DNA from: Muribaculaceae bacterium
GTDB lineage: Bacteria > Bacteroidota > Bacteroidia > Bacteroidales > Muribaculaceae
Reading direction: 5' to 3'
Length of the DNA stretch: 42,296 nt
Assembly (NCBI GenBank): GCA_029071345.1
Contig: JAIEAO010000178.1
Span: forward strand, 1-42,296
Part shown: one piece after another, positions 7,776 to 16,169 of the stretch
How the letters are laid out: each line of letters starts with the position of its first letter
Position numbering within the stretch: the first letter of the stretch is position 1
Position numbers and translations under genes: made by a program
Notes under the pieces: generated by a model
The model's database searches: none
Seen by the model: the letters and a program-made list of their open reading frames with translations, nothing else
What the model was told of the DNA's origin: nothing

Positions 7776-9935
7776 ATGATTAGACTCATAAACAAGCAGA
7801 AACTTCTGGTTTTAGCAATCGCGCTCTTGTTCTCTTTAGACGGCGCGTCAAAACTTACGGATTACGTGAATCCATTGCTCGGCACCGCGACATTGTGGGA
7901 GCCGGAAGATTTAGGGTATGTAAGGAAACAGAAAGGACGCACATGGGGCGCGGAGGTGTTTCCCGGAGCCACGTTGCCGAACGCAATGGTGCAGCTTACG
8001 CCGGTGACGATGTGGCGGGCCGGAGGCGGCTATCAGTATGAAGACCCGACGATATTGGGATTCGCCCACACAGCTATGGGGCATTGGAATTATATCGACC
8101 TGCCGATTCTCCCCGTCACAGGTGAAGTTTCCGCCGATGATTATGCTTCACCTTTCAGCCATGACAAAGAGTCGGCTCGCCCCGGCTATTATCAGGTGTA
8201 TCTTGACAGATATGGCGTAAATGCCGAATTGACTTCAACATTAAGAACCGGCATACACCGTTATTCATTCCCTAAAAAAGCAGAGAAGCGACTCCTTATA
8301 AATGTGGCCCATAATCAGAATAAAGTCAACGAATGGGATATAAAGCAGGTCGGACCCAATGCTTTCGCCGGAAATCAGGGTAAGGGGTTCTATTATTATG
8401 CTGTTACGGACCTTCCGATAAAGGATATTAAAATAGTTGAAAGCGGCAAGCCCGACGGAGCGCCGGTTGCGGTCATAGATTTTAAGAACAGCAAATCATC
8501 AAAACCATTGGAGGTTAAGGTTGGTATCTCAACAGTAAGCATTGAGAACGCAAAAGCTAATTTGGAGGCAGAATCACTCAATAAATCTTTCGAGAAGGTT
8601 GCGAAAGAGAGCGATCAAACTTGGGAGAACTTATTGGGGAAAGTGAAAGTGGAGGGCTCCACTGACCGTTACCGCAACCTTTTCTACACCACCCTCTACC
8701 GCGCTTCGCTCATGCCCCGTCTGCAAAGCGATGTAAATGGAGAATTCCGCGACAACCGCGGGCAAATCGTCAAAGACGCCGGTTTCAGATATTACACCAA
8801 CCCTGCTTTCTGGGATGTTTACCGTAACCAGCTCATTCTTATAGGTATGCTTCAGCCGGAGGTGGCTCTTGACATTATCAAATCAACGATTGACCGAGGT
8901 GAGAAGAGCGGTGGATATATCCCTACATATTTCCACGGAGACCATGCCCCGACATTCGTAATCGGCAGCTATAAGCGTGGCATCAAGGATTTTGACCTTC
9001 AGAGAGCATACGCCCTCGCGCTGAAAAGCGCGACAGTGCCGGGAAGGAATGGCCGCCGTTATCTGGAGGAGTATATGAAGAACGGTTACATCACAGATGA
9101 AAACCTCCCCGACTGTCCTTTCTATGAGGAGCATAAGGGTGGTGTGACCAAGACTCTCGAATATGCCTACGACGACTATGCCGTGGCCCAGATAGCAAAA
9201 GAATTGGGAGACACCGACAATTACGAAATGCTGATGAAAAGGTCGGAGAACTACAAGAATGTTTTCGATCCCTCAACAGGATTTTTCCGTGGCAGAGTGG
9301 AAGGCGGAGGCTGGATGACTCCCTACAATCCCGATATGCCTTATTTTCAGCAGATGTATCGTGAAGCCAATGGTTGGAATGCGTTGTTCTACGCTCCTCA
9401 TGACCCGAAAGGTGTGATTGCGCTCTATCCCTCGGCTGAAGCCGTCGACCAGAAACTTGACTCTTTGCTAACCACTCCCTGGTGCGGTCTGGAGGTGTCG
9501 AACATGACCGGCTTTATCGGCAATTACTGTCATGGCAACCAGCCGGGACATAATATCCCGTACACCTACTATTTTATTGGTAAACAGGAGAAATCTCAGC
9601 AACTTCTCAACCAAATCATGGACCGCTTCTATGATATGGGTAAAGATAAATTGGCCTACGCCGGAATGGATGATGCCGGGGAAATGTCGGCATGGTTTGT
9701 GCTTAATGCCATTGGTCTTTACACCTATTCTCCGGCCGATCCCGAATATATCGTAAGTGTACCGCTCTTCGACAAAGTGACCTTCCAGCTTGGCAAACAA
9801 CCCTTTACAATCGATAAGAAAGGTAACGGCACTAAGATTGAAAAGATTCTGGTCAACGGCCAACCACTCGACGGTTACTTCATCAACCACACACCCCTGA
9901 CCACCGGAAGCCGCATCGAAATCCACACCAACTAA
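7776..9935 (+). CDS. GH92 family alpha-mannosidase (divergent active-site motifs)
   Basis: A 719-residue secreted GH92 protein (signal MIRLINKQKLLVLAIALLFS). GH92 enzymes are calcium-dependent exo-alpha-mannosidases. Family marks are NPLLGT near the N-terminus, GGGYQYEDPTILGFAHT, the FWDVYRNQ helix, REANGWNA (Glu530, matching the E-G-N-x-W block where I place the general acid), and GMDDAGEMSAWF (Asp632/633, base region). Two usually strict motifs are altered: GNEPSHH reads GNQPGHN (Gln589), and the HTHLSGTG-type loop reads HTAMGHWNY. The enzyme is therefore GH92 by fold, but its linkage or leaving group may be unusual. It is transcribed alone, divergent from the esterase, and followed by a strong terminator. 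Confidence 0.92.
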   Translation: MIRLINKQKLLVLAIALLFSLDGASKLTDYVNPLLGTATLWEPEDLGYVRKQKGRTWGAEVFPGATLPNAMVQLTPVTMWRAGGGYQYEDPTILGFAHTAMGHWNYIDLPILPVTGEVSADDYASPFSHDKESARPGYYQVYLDRYGVNAELTSTLRTGIHRYSFPKKAEKRLLINVAHNQNKVNEWDIKQVGPNAFAGNQGKGFYYYAVTDLPIKDIKIVESGKPDGAPVAVIDFKNSKSSKPLEVKVGISTVSIENAKANLEAESLNKSFEKVAKESDQTWENLLGKVKVEGSTDRYRNLFYTTLYRASLMPRLQSDVNGEFRDNRGQIVKDAGFRYYTNPAFWDVYRNQLILIGMLQPEVALDIIKSTIDRGEKSGGYIPTYFHGDHAPTFVIGSYKRGIKDFDLQRAYALALKSATVPGRNGRRYLEEYMKNGYITDENLPDCPFYEEHKGGVTKTLEYAYDDYAVAQIAKELGDTDNYEMLMKRSENYKNVFDPSTGFFRGRVEGGGWMTPYNPDMPYFQQMYREANGWNALFYAPHDPKGVIALYPSAEAVDQKLDSLLTTPWCGLEVSNMTGFIGNYCHGNQPGHNIPYTYYFIGKQEKSQQLLNQIMDRFYDMGKDKLAYAGMDDAGEMSAWFVLNAIGLYTYSPADPEYIVSVPLFDKVTFQLGKQPFTIDKKGNGTKIEKILVNGQPLDGYFINHTPLTTGSRIEIHTN

Positions 9936-9956
9936 AAAAGGAAACGCATAGAAACT

Positions 9957-9987
9957 AAAAAAGCCGGGCTAAATGCCCGGCTTTTTT
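9957..9987. terminator. Bidirectional Rho-independent terminator
   Basis: GCCGGGC (9963-9969), loop TAAAT, GCCCGGC (9975-9981), flanked by an A-run (9957-9962) and a T-run (9982-9987). It sits between the convergent GH92 gene and SGNH esterase gene and would stop transcription from both sides. Confidence 0.9.
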
Positions 9988-10012
9988 ATTGGAAAAATAT
10001 CAAAATATCTGT

Positions 10013-11815
10013 TTAGGAGATAATCATCTTTTTGACGGAGGATCCTTTGCGGCAGATGTAGATCCCTTTTTCGGGATGCGCAACCTTGATACCCTGAAGA
10101 TTATAGTAAACGGTCTCCTCCTCGCTGTCGATAAAATTTTCTTCAACGCTATTGGTGTTATTCTCCAATTCCGGGACGTCATATTTCTCTACGTTGAGGA
10201 TATTGTCGCCCGTTGGAACTATGATCCATTTCGAGTAGTCGCCGTGCTTGAGTGTAAGCTCGTATGTTTCAGGATATACCTGAGTCTTTCCAGCCACATC
10301 GTTCTTATCAGTCGGACTCCAACGGTTAGTCGGCAGTGTCCATTCGCCATAGAAGAGGCTGTAAGACTTAGCAGAAGGATTGGTAATCTCCAGACTTCCT
10401 TTCCCCCATGTGGGCCAGGTATATTTGATATATACCGAGCCGTCATCGTCTCCTGTCTCCACAAAATGCCATCCCGGCATGTAGGATGTTCCCCATTTGT
10501 TGGTAGTCTGCCCCGCGTTATCCTCTGAAAGGACGTTACGGCCGTCGACAGCCCAGCCGTAAGGGTTGCCGTTAGATGAGATGCGGTAGCCGTCGTTAAA
10601 GGGAACTATTGTCAGGAGCGAACGTCCTTCCTCATCGGCAAGATTCGGTTCATTGCTTCCGATACCCTCACCGACTGCGAGCCATTTCTGAGCGCCAACG
10701 TTGTAAATATAATAGGCATCGGTGATCGGCTGAGCTGTCGATTCCACTTCCTCAATGGTGAATTTATCCAGATTGGGAGCCCACTTGTTATCCTGTTTTG
10801 CAATGTAAATGGTGTGGAAGCCGCGAGTAAGTTCCAATTCGAAGGTAACCGATCCGCTTTTATCAAATCCCCAGCTGCCGGTGGAAGGACAGGTTAATGT
10901 ATAATCCTTGTCATCAACCGTCACAACGAGGTCGCGAGGTTCGTATGTGGAATAATCTACTGTTAATTTATACGTTGCGGTATGAGGTGCGGTATATCCG
11001 AGTTTCAGGTATCCGCCGTTACCGATCGACCCTACCATTGTGCCTCCCGAGCAATTTTCATCAGCAACGTCCTGCGCAGAACCGAACTTCACCGCGTGCT
11101 CTGCCTCGTAAACATTCTCTTTCCAAATATTGGACTCAAGCAAGGGGATAAGCACCGATTCCATCACAAGATAACCTCCGCGACCGGGGTGGAGATTGTC
11201 ACCGTGGGTATTGCCGTTTACCGGCCCCCGGTACTCATATTTCATGTAGTTATAGTCGCCGGTGTACTGGAAGTCTCCAAGCACGGTGCCGAGAGTCAGG
11301 GCATCAAAATAGTTGCAATAAAGATACCCGTTTTCCTCACAATACTTCTTGATTTCTTTATTATAACTGATATACTTGTCAACCTGGCCCTTGCTCCATC
11401 CCGACGGAGTGATGGTTGCGAATATCGGCGTGATTCCGGCCTCTACAGCCAGCTGACCCATCGCCTTGTTGTTCTCAAGCACAGATTCCCATGTTTTGCC
11501 GCTGTTGTTGATGTCGTTGATACCTCCGGCTATAACCACCATCAGGGGTTTAAGGGCCACAACGTCCCGAGAAAAGCGCGAGAGCATGGATGGAGTTTCC
11601 TCCCCGGCTATTCCACGGCAGATGGCGCCGTTGTTACCGAAATATTCTCCATGCTGATATTGCCAGAACTCCGTAATCGAGTTTCCCATCATCACGACCC
11701 TGCGGCCACTCTGAGGCTTCTTTGCATCCGACGCGTTGTCGTTTGTGCTCCATGCGAATGCACTCCCACAAGCCAATATGCACGTTACGCCGGCTAATAT
11801 TATTGATTTATTCAT
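10013..11815 (-). CDS. Multidomain SGNH/GDSL esterase with CBM35/6-like module and sorting-type C-terminus
   Basis: A 600-residue secreted protein. After the signal (MNKSIILAGVTCILACGSAFA) an SGNH domain (about 38-235) shows MMGNSITEF (Ser46), GGINDI and LHPGRGG. Next is a carbohydrate-binding-like beta-sandwich opening with VYEAEHAV and containing GNGGYLKLGY (about 238-355; CBM35/CBM6 style). A further beta-rich module starts YYIYNVGAQKWLAVGEG (about 365-550, trefoil-like, family unsure). The tail YYNLQGIKVAHPEKGIYICR has the Y-x-L-x-G-x-x-V...G-x-Y pattern of type IX secretion sorting domains. It probably deacetylates the PUL glycan at or outside the cell surface. It follows GH97 by 17 nt and is co-transcribed with it. 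Confidence 0.88.
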   Translation of the reverse strand: MNKSIILAGVTCILACGSAFAWSTNDNASDAKKPQSGRRVVMMGNSITEFWQYQHGEYFGNNGAICRGIAGEETPSMLSRFSRDVVALKPLMVVIAGGINDINNSGKTWESVLENNKAMGQLAVEAGITPIFATITPSGWSKGQVDKYISYNKEIKKYCEENGYLYCNYFDALTLGTVLGDFQYTGDYNYMKYEYRGPVNGNTHGDNLHPGRGGYLVMESVLIPLLESNIWKENVYEAEHAVKFGSAQDVADENCSGGTMVGSIGNGGYLKLGYTAPHTATYKLTVDYSTYEPRDLVVTVDDKDYTLTCPSTGSWGFDKSGSVTFELELTRGFHTIYIAKQDNKWAPNLDKFTIEEVESTAQPITDAYYIYNVGAQKWLAVGEGIGSNEPNLADEEGRSLLTIVPFNDGYRISSNGNPYGWAVDGRNVLSEDNAGQTTNKWGTSYMPGWHFVETGDDDGSVYIKYTWPTWGKGSLEITNPSAKSYSLFYGEWTLPTNRWSPTDKNDVAGKTQVYPETYELTLKHGDYSKWIIVPTGDNILNVEKYDVPELENNTNSVEENFIDSEEETVYYNLQGIKVAHPEKGIYICRKGSSVKKMIIS

Positions 11816-11832
11816 ATATCCAATTGATTTTA

Positions 11833-13788
11833 TTATTCTATTACAGCAGCATAACCACCGTTGCGGGCCATTTTCACCTTAACGGTGTCACCTTTCTTGA
11901 CTTTCTTAACATTCTTGATATAGTGCATAGCCTGAACTGGTGCGTTCACACCGTCTTCGTATGACGTCATGGTGTATTCGCCATCGCCGAGGAAATCGAG
12001 CACGATGTCGAATTCGCGCCATTGCTGGTCATTGTTGGTCATGCCGCCTACATACCATTTGTCACCTTTCTTCTTTGCTACAATCGAATATTCTCCGGCT
12101 TTTGCCTTGAGTGCTTTTGTAACATCAGACTGAACAGGAATGCCTGCGATGAATCGGGCGCAATCCTCATTAGCCCTGTAGAGTGTAGGATTATCCGCAA
12201 GCATCTGAATACCTGTCTCCCAGAGGATGTAGAGAGCCATCTGATAGGCGCGCGTGCCGATACCGCCGGAGTTGGGACGGTCGCAACGATATTTTTCGGG
12301 TTGATAGCTCAACATCGCTCCCGGAGTATAATCCATAGGACCCACTGCGTTACGGAGATAAGGCATATAAACGCTGTTTTCGGGGCGGCAGCCTCCCATT
12401 TGTTCCATTCCCCTTACTCCCTCGTAAGAGAGTACATTAGGATATTTATATTCAAGACCCGCGGGTTTGAATGAGCCGTGGAAGTCAACAAAAAGACCAT
12501 TCTTGGCAGCCTCTTTCGCCACTCGCTCATAATAGTTGACCATCCACTGGTCGCTGCGGTCCATAAAGTCAATCTTCACACCGTCCACACCCATCTTGGC
12601 GAAATTCTCAAAAAGTTTGTCGAAGTTATTTTCCACCGAAAGCCAGGTGAGCCACAGGATGATACCTACGTTTTTGCTCTTGGCATACTTGATAAGTTCC
12701 TGAAGGTCAAGATTGTCGTTCGGAGTAAAGGGATCCTGTGTGCGTTTTGCCCAACCCTCGTCGAGAAGAACATAGTCTACACCGTAATCAGATGCGAAAT
12801 CTACGAAATATTTATAAGTGTCAGTGTTACAGCCGGCCACGAAATCCACATCCGGACCGTAAGGCACACAGCCGTTCCACCATTCCCAGGTAGTGGTACC
12901 CGGCTTGATCCAGGATGCATCGGCAATCATGTTGTTCTCAGCCAAACGGGCCGTCATAGTGTTCTCGATTATCTGACCGTCGTTGGAAGTGACTACAAAA
13001 TATCTCCAGGGGAATGCTCTCTTACCTGATGTTTTTGCAATATAATCAGCCTCTTCAAGAATTTTGACACTGCGGTCTCCGTCATCTCCGAATTTCAAAG
13101 GCACTTTCGGGAATATACCATTGAGCTTGTCGATGCCATTGCCGGGATTGAGGAACATTGCCGGATAGTCGGTCAAGGCGGATTCGCTGATCAGAACCTT
13201 CTTGTTGCCGTCGAGTTCCACCAGCAGGGGCAAGAGAGTGTATTTATTACCCGATGCGTTCCACTGCTCGGGTGAAAGATTAGAGTAGCTTTCCTCGTAT
13301 GAGGTCTTGAACCCTCCCGCGAGCTGACCGTGGAGCTTATATCCTGCGGGGAGACCTACACTGAAAACTTCATTGTCAACCTCTACCATTCCCTTCATAT
13401 CGGTAATCACACGGTAAGCCGCGCCGTCGTTGAACGCACGGAACTCCACTGCATAATTCCCTTTGAAATTGAGGAGTATCTGATTGTAGGTGTTGTCGAT
13501 TTCCGAAAATTTGTAAGCTACTGTCGGCTTGATGGTTTCCTTTACCGATTTTTTGCTCACTTTGCTCACCTTCGGATTTTCACCGAGAGTCTTGCCGTTA
13601 AGTGTTAAGGAGATCACGCCATCGGTCAGAACCGGGGAGCCCCCCAATTCTATGGAATATCCGATTTTATTGCTTACATCGACTTTGACGGCGAGGTTGC
13701 CGTCGGGAGACTCAACTGTGTAGGTTGACGCGGTAGCTGAAAATGCTACGGCTGCTAAGACCGCAGTTGAAAAAGACTTTAAGTTCAT
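11833..13788 (-). CDS. GH97 family alpha-glycosidase (retaining, alpha-galactosidase-like subgroup suggested)
   Basis: A 651-residue GH97 protein with a cleavable signal (MNLKSFSTAVLAAVAFSATA). The N-terminal beta-super-sandwich (YTVESPDGNLAVKVDVSNKI onward) is followed by a TIM barrel with TTWEWWNG and VLLDEGWA, then GVKIDFMDRSDQWMVNYYE, FVDFHGSFKPAG and SYEGVRGMEQ. The K-I-D at the end of barrel strand 4 (Asp407) is where retaining GH97 members, such as Bacteroides alpha-galactosidase GH97b, carry the nucleophile, and Glu456 fits the acid/base. This favours the retaining subgroup over the inverting SusB alpha-glucosidase type; that assignment is an inference. It is the first gene of a two-gene unit with the SGNH esterase. 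Confidence 0.93.
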   Translation of the reverse strand: MNLKSFSTAVLAAVAFSATASTYTVESPDGNLAVKVDVSNKIGYSIELGGSPVLTDGVISLTLNGKTLGENPKVSKVSKKSVKETIKPTVAYKFSEIDNTYNQILLNFKGNYAVEFRAFNDGAAYRVITDMKGMVEVDNEVFSVGLPAGYKLHGQLAGGFKTSYEESYSNLSPEQWNASGNKYTLLPLLVELDGNKKVLISESALTDYPAMFLNPGNGIDKLNGIFPKVPLKFGDDGDRSVKILEEADYIAKTSGKRAFPWRYFVVTSNDGQIIENTMTARLAENNMIADASWIKPGTTTWEWWNGCVPYGPDVDFVAGCNTDTYKYFVDFASDYGVDYVLLDEGWAKRTQDPFTPNDNLDLQELIKYAKSKNVGIILWLTWLSVENNFDKLFENFAKMGVDGVKIDFMDRSDQWMVNYYERVAKEAAKNGLFVDFHGSFKPAGLEYKYPNVLSYEGVRGMEQMGGCRPENSVYMPYLRNAVGPMDYTPGAMLSYQPEKYRCDRPNSGGIGTRAYQMALYILWETGIQMLADNPTLYRANEDCARFIAGIPVQSDVTKALKAKAGEYSIVAKKKGDKWYVGGMTNNDQQWREFDIVLDFLGDGEYTMTSYEDGVNAPVQAMHYIKNVKKVKKGDTVKVKMARNGGYAAVIE

Positions 13789-13865
13789 GGTGGTTATTAA
13801 TTAAATGTTATTGTTTTCGAGATTCATGGTATGTCATCAACCGGATCGTCGCAACATCACCGATG

Positions 13866-13873
13866 CAAAATTA
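13866..13873 (-). promoter_or_regulatory. Candidate -7 box for GH97-SGNH operon
   Basis: The minus strand reads TAATTTTG (TAnnTTTG consensus), giving a leader of about 70 nt. There is no clear -33 box. Between this and the opposite promoter lie two direct ATATAGTG octamers (13911-13918 and 13938-13945) that may bind a regulator. Confidence 0.4.
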
Positions 13874-14052
13874 TAAAACAAATAATTCATCCTTGTTAAA
13901 AAGATTGCCAATATAGTGTTGTCGCCCATATTATATTATATAGTGCCGAGGATGGATGTATATTTCCCTGCCAAAGGTGTATAAACCTCTAAATTAGCAT
14001 CTTTTTCACTAAATCTGCAAAATAATATACTTTATTGGAGTGATTTATTGGT

Positions 14053-14060
14053 TAACTTTG
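14053..14060 (+). promoter_or_regulatory. Candidate -7 box for the six-gene plus-strand operon
   Basis: TAACTTTG fits TAnnTTTG and would give a leader of about 20 nt before the ATG at 14088. A TTG at 14035-14037 is the nearest -33-like element, with short spacing. No other promoter-like sequence is evident in the short gaps inside the operon. Confidence 0.5.
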
Positions 14061-14087
14061 CCATACAAACAAACATAACGCAGAATC

Positions 14088-14783
14088 ATGAAAAATTTCA
14101 ACAGATGTCTTATCGCCTCGCTCCTACTCGTTTCAGCTCACACCGCAATGGCCGATGACTGGGGCGGCATTGAAAGATATGCTAAAGCTAACTCCGAACT
14201 GGCTCTTCCGGCCAAAGGTGAGCACCGTGTAGTATTTTTAGGAAATTCCATCACAGAGGGATGGTATAGGGATCACCCCGGTTTCTTTAACAGCAATAAC
14301 TATATCGGCCGAGGAATCAGCGGACACACTTCATATCAGTTCCTCGTGCGCTTCCGCGAAGATGTGATAAATCTGAAGCCGGAAATCGTAATCATAAACG
14401 CTGGAACAAACGACTGTGCGGAAAACACCCGACCGTTTGATTTGGAAATGACTTTCGGCAATATCAAATCTATGGTGGAGCTGGCGCAGGCCAACGGCAT
14501 CAAGGTGATTCTCTCCTCGGTGCTTCCGTCCGAAAAATTCGGTTGGAACAAAAACGTTACCGATGCCGCAGATCGAATCGCTGCCTTGAATGCTAAAATC
14601 AAAGAATACGCAAAGGAAAAGAAACTTCCATATGTGGATTATTATAGCGCAATGGTCAGCGGACCGGAACGTAAATTGAATCCGGCTTATACCAACGACG
14701 GTGTGCATCCCACTCCAGCCGGTTACGACGTAATGGAATCTATCGTAAAGCCTGTGATTGACAAAACAATCAAGAAAAAATGA
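14088..14783 (+). CDS. Secreted SGNH/GDSL-type esterase
   Basis: A 231-residue single-domain SGNH hydrolase with a signal peptide (MKNFNRCLIASLLLVSAHTAMA). Block I is FLGNSITEGW (Ser54), block II contains GRGISG, block III is NAGTNDC and block V is DGVHPTPAGY (His207 with Asp three residues before). The short length and motif set match Bacteroidota acetyl-xylan/acetyl-mannan type esterases; the true acyl donor is unknown. It is the first gene of a six-gene plus-strand run, 41 nt before the GH18-like gene. It is the third esterase of this locus, which implies a heavily acylated substrate. Confidence 0.92.
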   Translation: MKNFNRCLIASLLLVSAHTAMADDWGGIERYAKANSELALPAKGEHRVVFLGNSITEGWYRDHPGFFNSNNYIGRGISGHTSYQFLVRFREDVINLKPEIVIINAGTNDCAENTRPFDLEMTFGNIKSMVELAQANGIKVILSSVLPSEKFGWNKNVTDAADRIAALNAKIKEYAKEKKLPYVDYYSAMVSGPERKLNPAYTNDGVHPTPAGYDVMESIVKPVIDKTIKKK

Positions 14784-14824
14784 ATTTAAAAAATATCCCC
14801 GTCCGATAATTAATCCGCTATATT

Positions 14825-16159
14825 ATGCTTAAACGGTTTCTTCTTTCTTTAGCAGTAATCTTATCAGTCGCTTCCGACGTCTGGGCGGACTCTGCAATCT
14901 ATGCTTGCGGACACATGAGGCGCGAGCGTACCATAACGATACCGAAACTTAAGATGTCCGGCTATACGACAGTGATTCTGTTCAATCTGAACGTGGAGGC
15001 CGATGCATCACTCTGCACAGATTATAACTGGGCTACGCAAGAAGCGCGTGAAGCCGGTGGAATCGTATGCCGGAACGGTGAATACATATTTGACCGTTTT
15101 CAGCCTTACTACACACAGGATATTAAAGACCTCCTGACACCGCCGACCTCCGTAAATCGTGTGGAAATATGTATCGGAGGATGGACCAACGGCTCTTACG
15201 GACATATAAAGAATCTCATCAACGCCTACGGCACGGGGGAGGAAACCGAGCTTTACCGAAACTTCAAAGCTCTCCATGAAGCGATTCCTGAGATTGTGGC
15301 CGTAAACAACGATCAGGAGCAGGATTACGACGTGGAGATAGCCACGGCATTCCATAAAATGCTTGCCAAAATCGGTTTTAAGACCTCGGTTGCACCATAT
15401 ACCAACAAAAATTTCTGGCAACGGCTCGTTTCGAACCTTAATGAAGAACCGGGAACAGTGGACATGGTGTATCTGCAGACATACGCCGGAGGTGCGAACA
15501 ACAAGCCTCAGGACTGGCAGGTGTTCGGGGATGTGCCGATGTGGGTAGGATTCGATTGCGAGGCAAGCGGCGACATTGACGCCATGAAGCAGCTGATGCA
15601 GAATTTCAACCAAACGGGCTTAGTCTCAGGAGGATTCTTATGGAACTATAACAATGAGGCGAGGAATGTCAACGAGTGGGCCACCACTATCAACAGAATA
15701 TTCGACTCAGGGGCCGTTCGGGATGAAGATGCAGCCGTCACGCTCTATGAGAAGCGTAACTATGGAGGATATTCGGTAAAACTCGCCGAAGGGATCTATA
15801 ATCAGGGTGATCTGGCCGCACGCGGAATCCCGGTTAAGGGCGTCATGTCTCTGCAGGTGGGAAATGGGTATAAGGTCACTCTCGATTCCGGAAGTGATTT
15901 AGATGGAGTTTTACAGGAAGAATTCACTGGTAATAAAGATTATATAGGCCCTAAATGGGTAGCGCGCGGTGTCTGCTCCCTGAAAATCGAGAAAAATGAT
16001 GATGGGGGAAGCGGGGTCTCAGAACTGTTGGAATCTTCTGACCTTACGCCGGAGATTTATGATCTCTCAGGAAGAAAGGTTTCCAATATAGAGAATCTAA
16101 TGGGCGGGGTCTACATCGTAAAGAAAGGATCCTCAATAATCAAACAAATTATAAAGTAA
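14825..16159 (+). CDS. GH18-like secreted protein with beta/gamma-crystallin-type domain and sorting-type tail
   Basis: A 444-residue secreted protein (signal MLKRFLLSLAVILSVASDVWA). Residues about 22-290 look like a small GH18-type TIM barrel: strand 3 reads EICIGGW (compare SxGG), strand 4 reads DQEQDYDVE with the catalytic-type D-x-D-x-E ending at Glu171, strand 6 reads VYLQTYAGG and strand 8 GGFLWNY. GH18 members include chitinases and endo-beta-N-acetylglucosaminidases. Residues about 300-390 resemble beta/gamma-crystallin repeats (VTLYEKRNYGGYSVKLAEG and SLQVGNGYKVTL). The end, YDLSGRKVSNIENLMGGVYI, resembles a type IX secretion tail. It sits 10 nt before GH125. Family-level function is likely; substrate unknown. 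Confidence 0.7.
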   Translation: MLKRFLLSLAVILSVASDVWADSAIYACGHMRRERTITIPKLKMSGYTTVILFNLNVEADASLCTDYNWATQEAREAGGIVCRNGEYIFDRFQPYYTQDIKDLLTPPTSVNRVEICIGGWTNGSYGHIKNLINAYGTGEETELYRNFKALHEAIPEIVAVNNDQEQDYDVEIATAFHKMLAKIGFKTSVAPYTNKNFWQRLVSNLNEEPGTVDMVYLQTYAGGANNKPQDWQVFGDVPMWVGFDCEASGDIDAMKQLMQNFNQTGLVSGGFLWNYNNEARNVNEWATTINRIFDSGAVRDEDAAVTLYEKRNYGGYSVKLAEGIYNQGDLAARGIPVKGVMSLQVGNGYKVTLDSGSDLDGVLQEEFTGNKDYIGPKWVARGVCSLKIEKNDDGGSGVSELLESSDLTPEIYDLSGRKVSNIENLMGGVYIVKKGSSIIKQIIK

Positions 16160-16169
16160 TCATATATCA

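Noticed and set aside
9534-9554. GH92 as a mannose-1-phosphate uncapping enzyme because of a Glu-to-Gln change
   Set aside because: The Gln in uncapping enzymes replaces the general acid, which by spacing to the Asp pair (about 103 residues) I place in the E-x-N-x-W block; that Glu530 is kept here. The change at Gln589 is in another motif.
10982-11797. Long plus-strand open frame (271 codons) opposite the SGNH-CBM gene
   Set aside because: It is antisense to a well-supported gene with clear motifs and signal; such mirror frames occur opposite most genes here (for example 741-1574, 3807-4472, 39344-39886).
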